Assembly: GCA_902806105.1 (NCBI GenBank)
Contig: CADCVI010000159.1
Location: 1 to 6,920, forward strand
Reading direction: 5' to 3'
Length of the DNA: 6,920 bases
Source of the DNA: an uncultured Rubrobacteraceae bacterium
GTDB lineage: Bacteria > Actinomycetota > Rubrobacteria > Rubrobacterales > Rubrobacteraceae
Below the pieces are notes generated by a model. It had not been told where the DNA came from. It saw only the letters and a list, made by a program, of their open reading frames with translations, and made no database searches. The translations under genes were made by a program, and so were the position numbers. The first letter of the stretch is position 1; every line of letters starts with the position of its first letter. Positions 6,353-6,920 of the stretch are shown here, in pieces.

Positions 6353-6920
6353 TCAGATCTCCAATCTCTCTGCCCGGGGATGGCGCGAGAGCCAAGCCGC
6401 AACCTCCCCGGCGTTCTCGCCCGGCGGGAAGACGGGGTAGAAGACCCGCTCGATCCTCCCGTCGTCCACCACGAGCGTCAGCCGTTTGATCATGGTCCGC
6501 CCGTCGGCCTCGAAGGTCGGTAGGCCAAGGCCCCTCGCGAAGGCTAGCCCCTCGTCGCTCAGAATCTCGAACGGCAGGCCGAGCCGCTCGACGGCCTCCC
6601 GCTGATACACCGTACCCTGCGTGCTCAGGCCGAAGATGCGTGCCCCCAGGTCGCGGAGCTCCGCGTGATGGTCCCGGAAGCCGCAGGACTGCGGCGTGCA
6701 CCCGCGAGCCCCCGGAATGTCATCCCAGCCCTCCGGCAGCTCCCTGCCCGGTCTTCCCGTCATCGGGTAGCAGTAGACCACCGTCCTGCCGGGGAGGTCC
6801 GAGAGGTCGATGCTCTCCCCGGAGGTTGAGGGGAGGGGGAGCGGGGGCAGCTTCATCCCCGTCAGATGGTCGCATGCGCCGTCGTCCTCGGGGACGGGGA
6901 GGTTCTCCGGTAGCTTCTGG
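6353..6920 (-). CDS. Peroxiredoxin, PrxQ/BCP-like (start beyond right edge)
   Basis: A thioredoxin-fold peroxidase, 188 visible residues. From the ATG at 6856, TVVYCYPMTGRPG is at 25-37 and GCTPQSCGFRDHHAEL at 52-67. Cys53 would be the peroxidatic and Cys58 the resolving cysteine, the five-residue spacing of PrxQ/BCP proteins that reduce peroxides using thioredoxin. Later landmarks are FGLSTQ (75-80), LPFEILSD (94-101) and LTLVVDDGRIERVFYPVFPP (126-145). The ATG at 6856 is probably internal: the frame stays open to the window edge, the 21 extra residues (containing ENLPVPEDDGACDHL) look like the usual N-terminus of this subgroup, and no Shine-Dalgarno precedes that ATG. No ATG, GTG or TTG occurs in frame in those 21 codons, so the start lies just beyond the edge. 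It is the first visible gene of the minus-strand unit and ends two bases before larE. It is cytoplasmic as far as seen. Confidence 0.88.
   Translation of the reverse strand, partial: QKLPENLPVPEDDGACDHLTGMKLPPLPLPSTSGESIDLSDLPGRTVVYCYPMTGRPGRELPEGWDDIPGARGCTPQSCGFRDHHAELRDLGARIFGLSTQGTVYQREAVERLGLPFEILSDEGLAFARGLGLPTFEADGRTMIKRLTLVVDDGRIERVFYPVFPPGENAGEVAAWLSRHPRAERLEI
6359..6362 (-). promoter_or_regulatory. Shine-Dalgarno sequence deciding the larE start
   Basis: GGAG on the minus strand, inside the last codons of the peroxiredoxin gene, eight bases before the larE ATG at 6350. It supports this start over upstream in-frame codons and indicates coupled translation. Confidence 0.6.

Noticed and set aside
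6351..6701. N-terminal extension of the larE frame by 117 codons
   Set aside because: It overlaps the peroxiredoxin gene in another phase and has no LarE resemblance; ATG 6350 has a Shine-Dalgarno and the PP-loop begins 34 residues later as expected.

Overview
The window is GC-rich, densely coded bacterial chromosome. Small gaps, GTG initiation, a PAC2-family gene, a DUF456 gene and frequent AGG (Arg) and ATA (Ile) codons inside an otherwise G/C-ending codon pattern suggest a high-GC actinobacterium. A Rubrobacter-like lineage is my best guess, but this is inference and no taxonomic marker gene is present.

Layout. Left part, + strand: the C-terminal 200 residues of one PQQ-type sugar dehydrogenase-like protein (cut by the left edge). 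One base later comes a second, complete and secreted paralogue of 787 residues, which carries a PKD domain and further Ig-like/repeat modules after the beta-propeller. A GC-rich hairpin and a probable leaderless promoter lead into a + strand PAC2-family gene (3049-3933). A strong hairpin lies in the 32-base gap where this gene converges on a minus-strand run of four genes. In transcription order from the right edge these are a PrxQ/BCP-like peroxiredoxin (its start lies beyond the right edge), larE (PP-loop sulfur transferase), a DUF456 membrane protein and a cyclase-family (kynurenine formamidase-like) metal hydrolase. The first three are spaced by 2 and 6 bases and look like one translationally coupled unit. 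The cyclase follows after 126 bases and has its own Shine-Dalgarno sequence.

How the parts work together. The left pair are extracytoplasmic propeller oxidoreductases, probably co-expressed. The peroxiredoxin-larE pairing suggests thiol/sulfur redox chemistry, but larB, larC and larA are absent from the window, so the sulfur acceptor of this LarE is open. PAC2 and the cyclase have no obvious partner here.

I see no RNA gene, CRISPR array, insertion sequence, phage gene or defence system. Every interval over 300 bases is coding. I do not see a clearly new system. The points most worth following are the three-cysteine (probably Fe-S type) LarE outside a lar operon, the histidine-rich conserved motif in the dehydrogenase C-terminal region, the misleading internal start of the peroxiredoxin, and the candidate leaderless start of PAC2.
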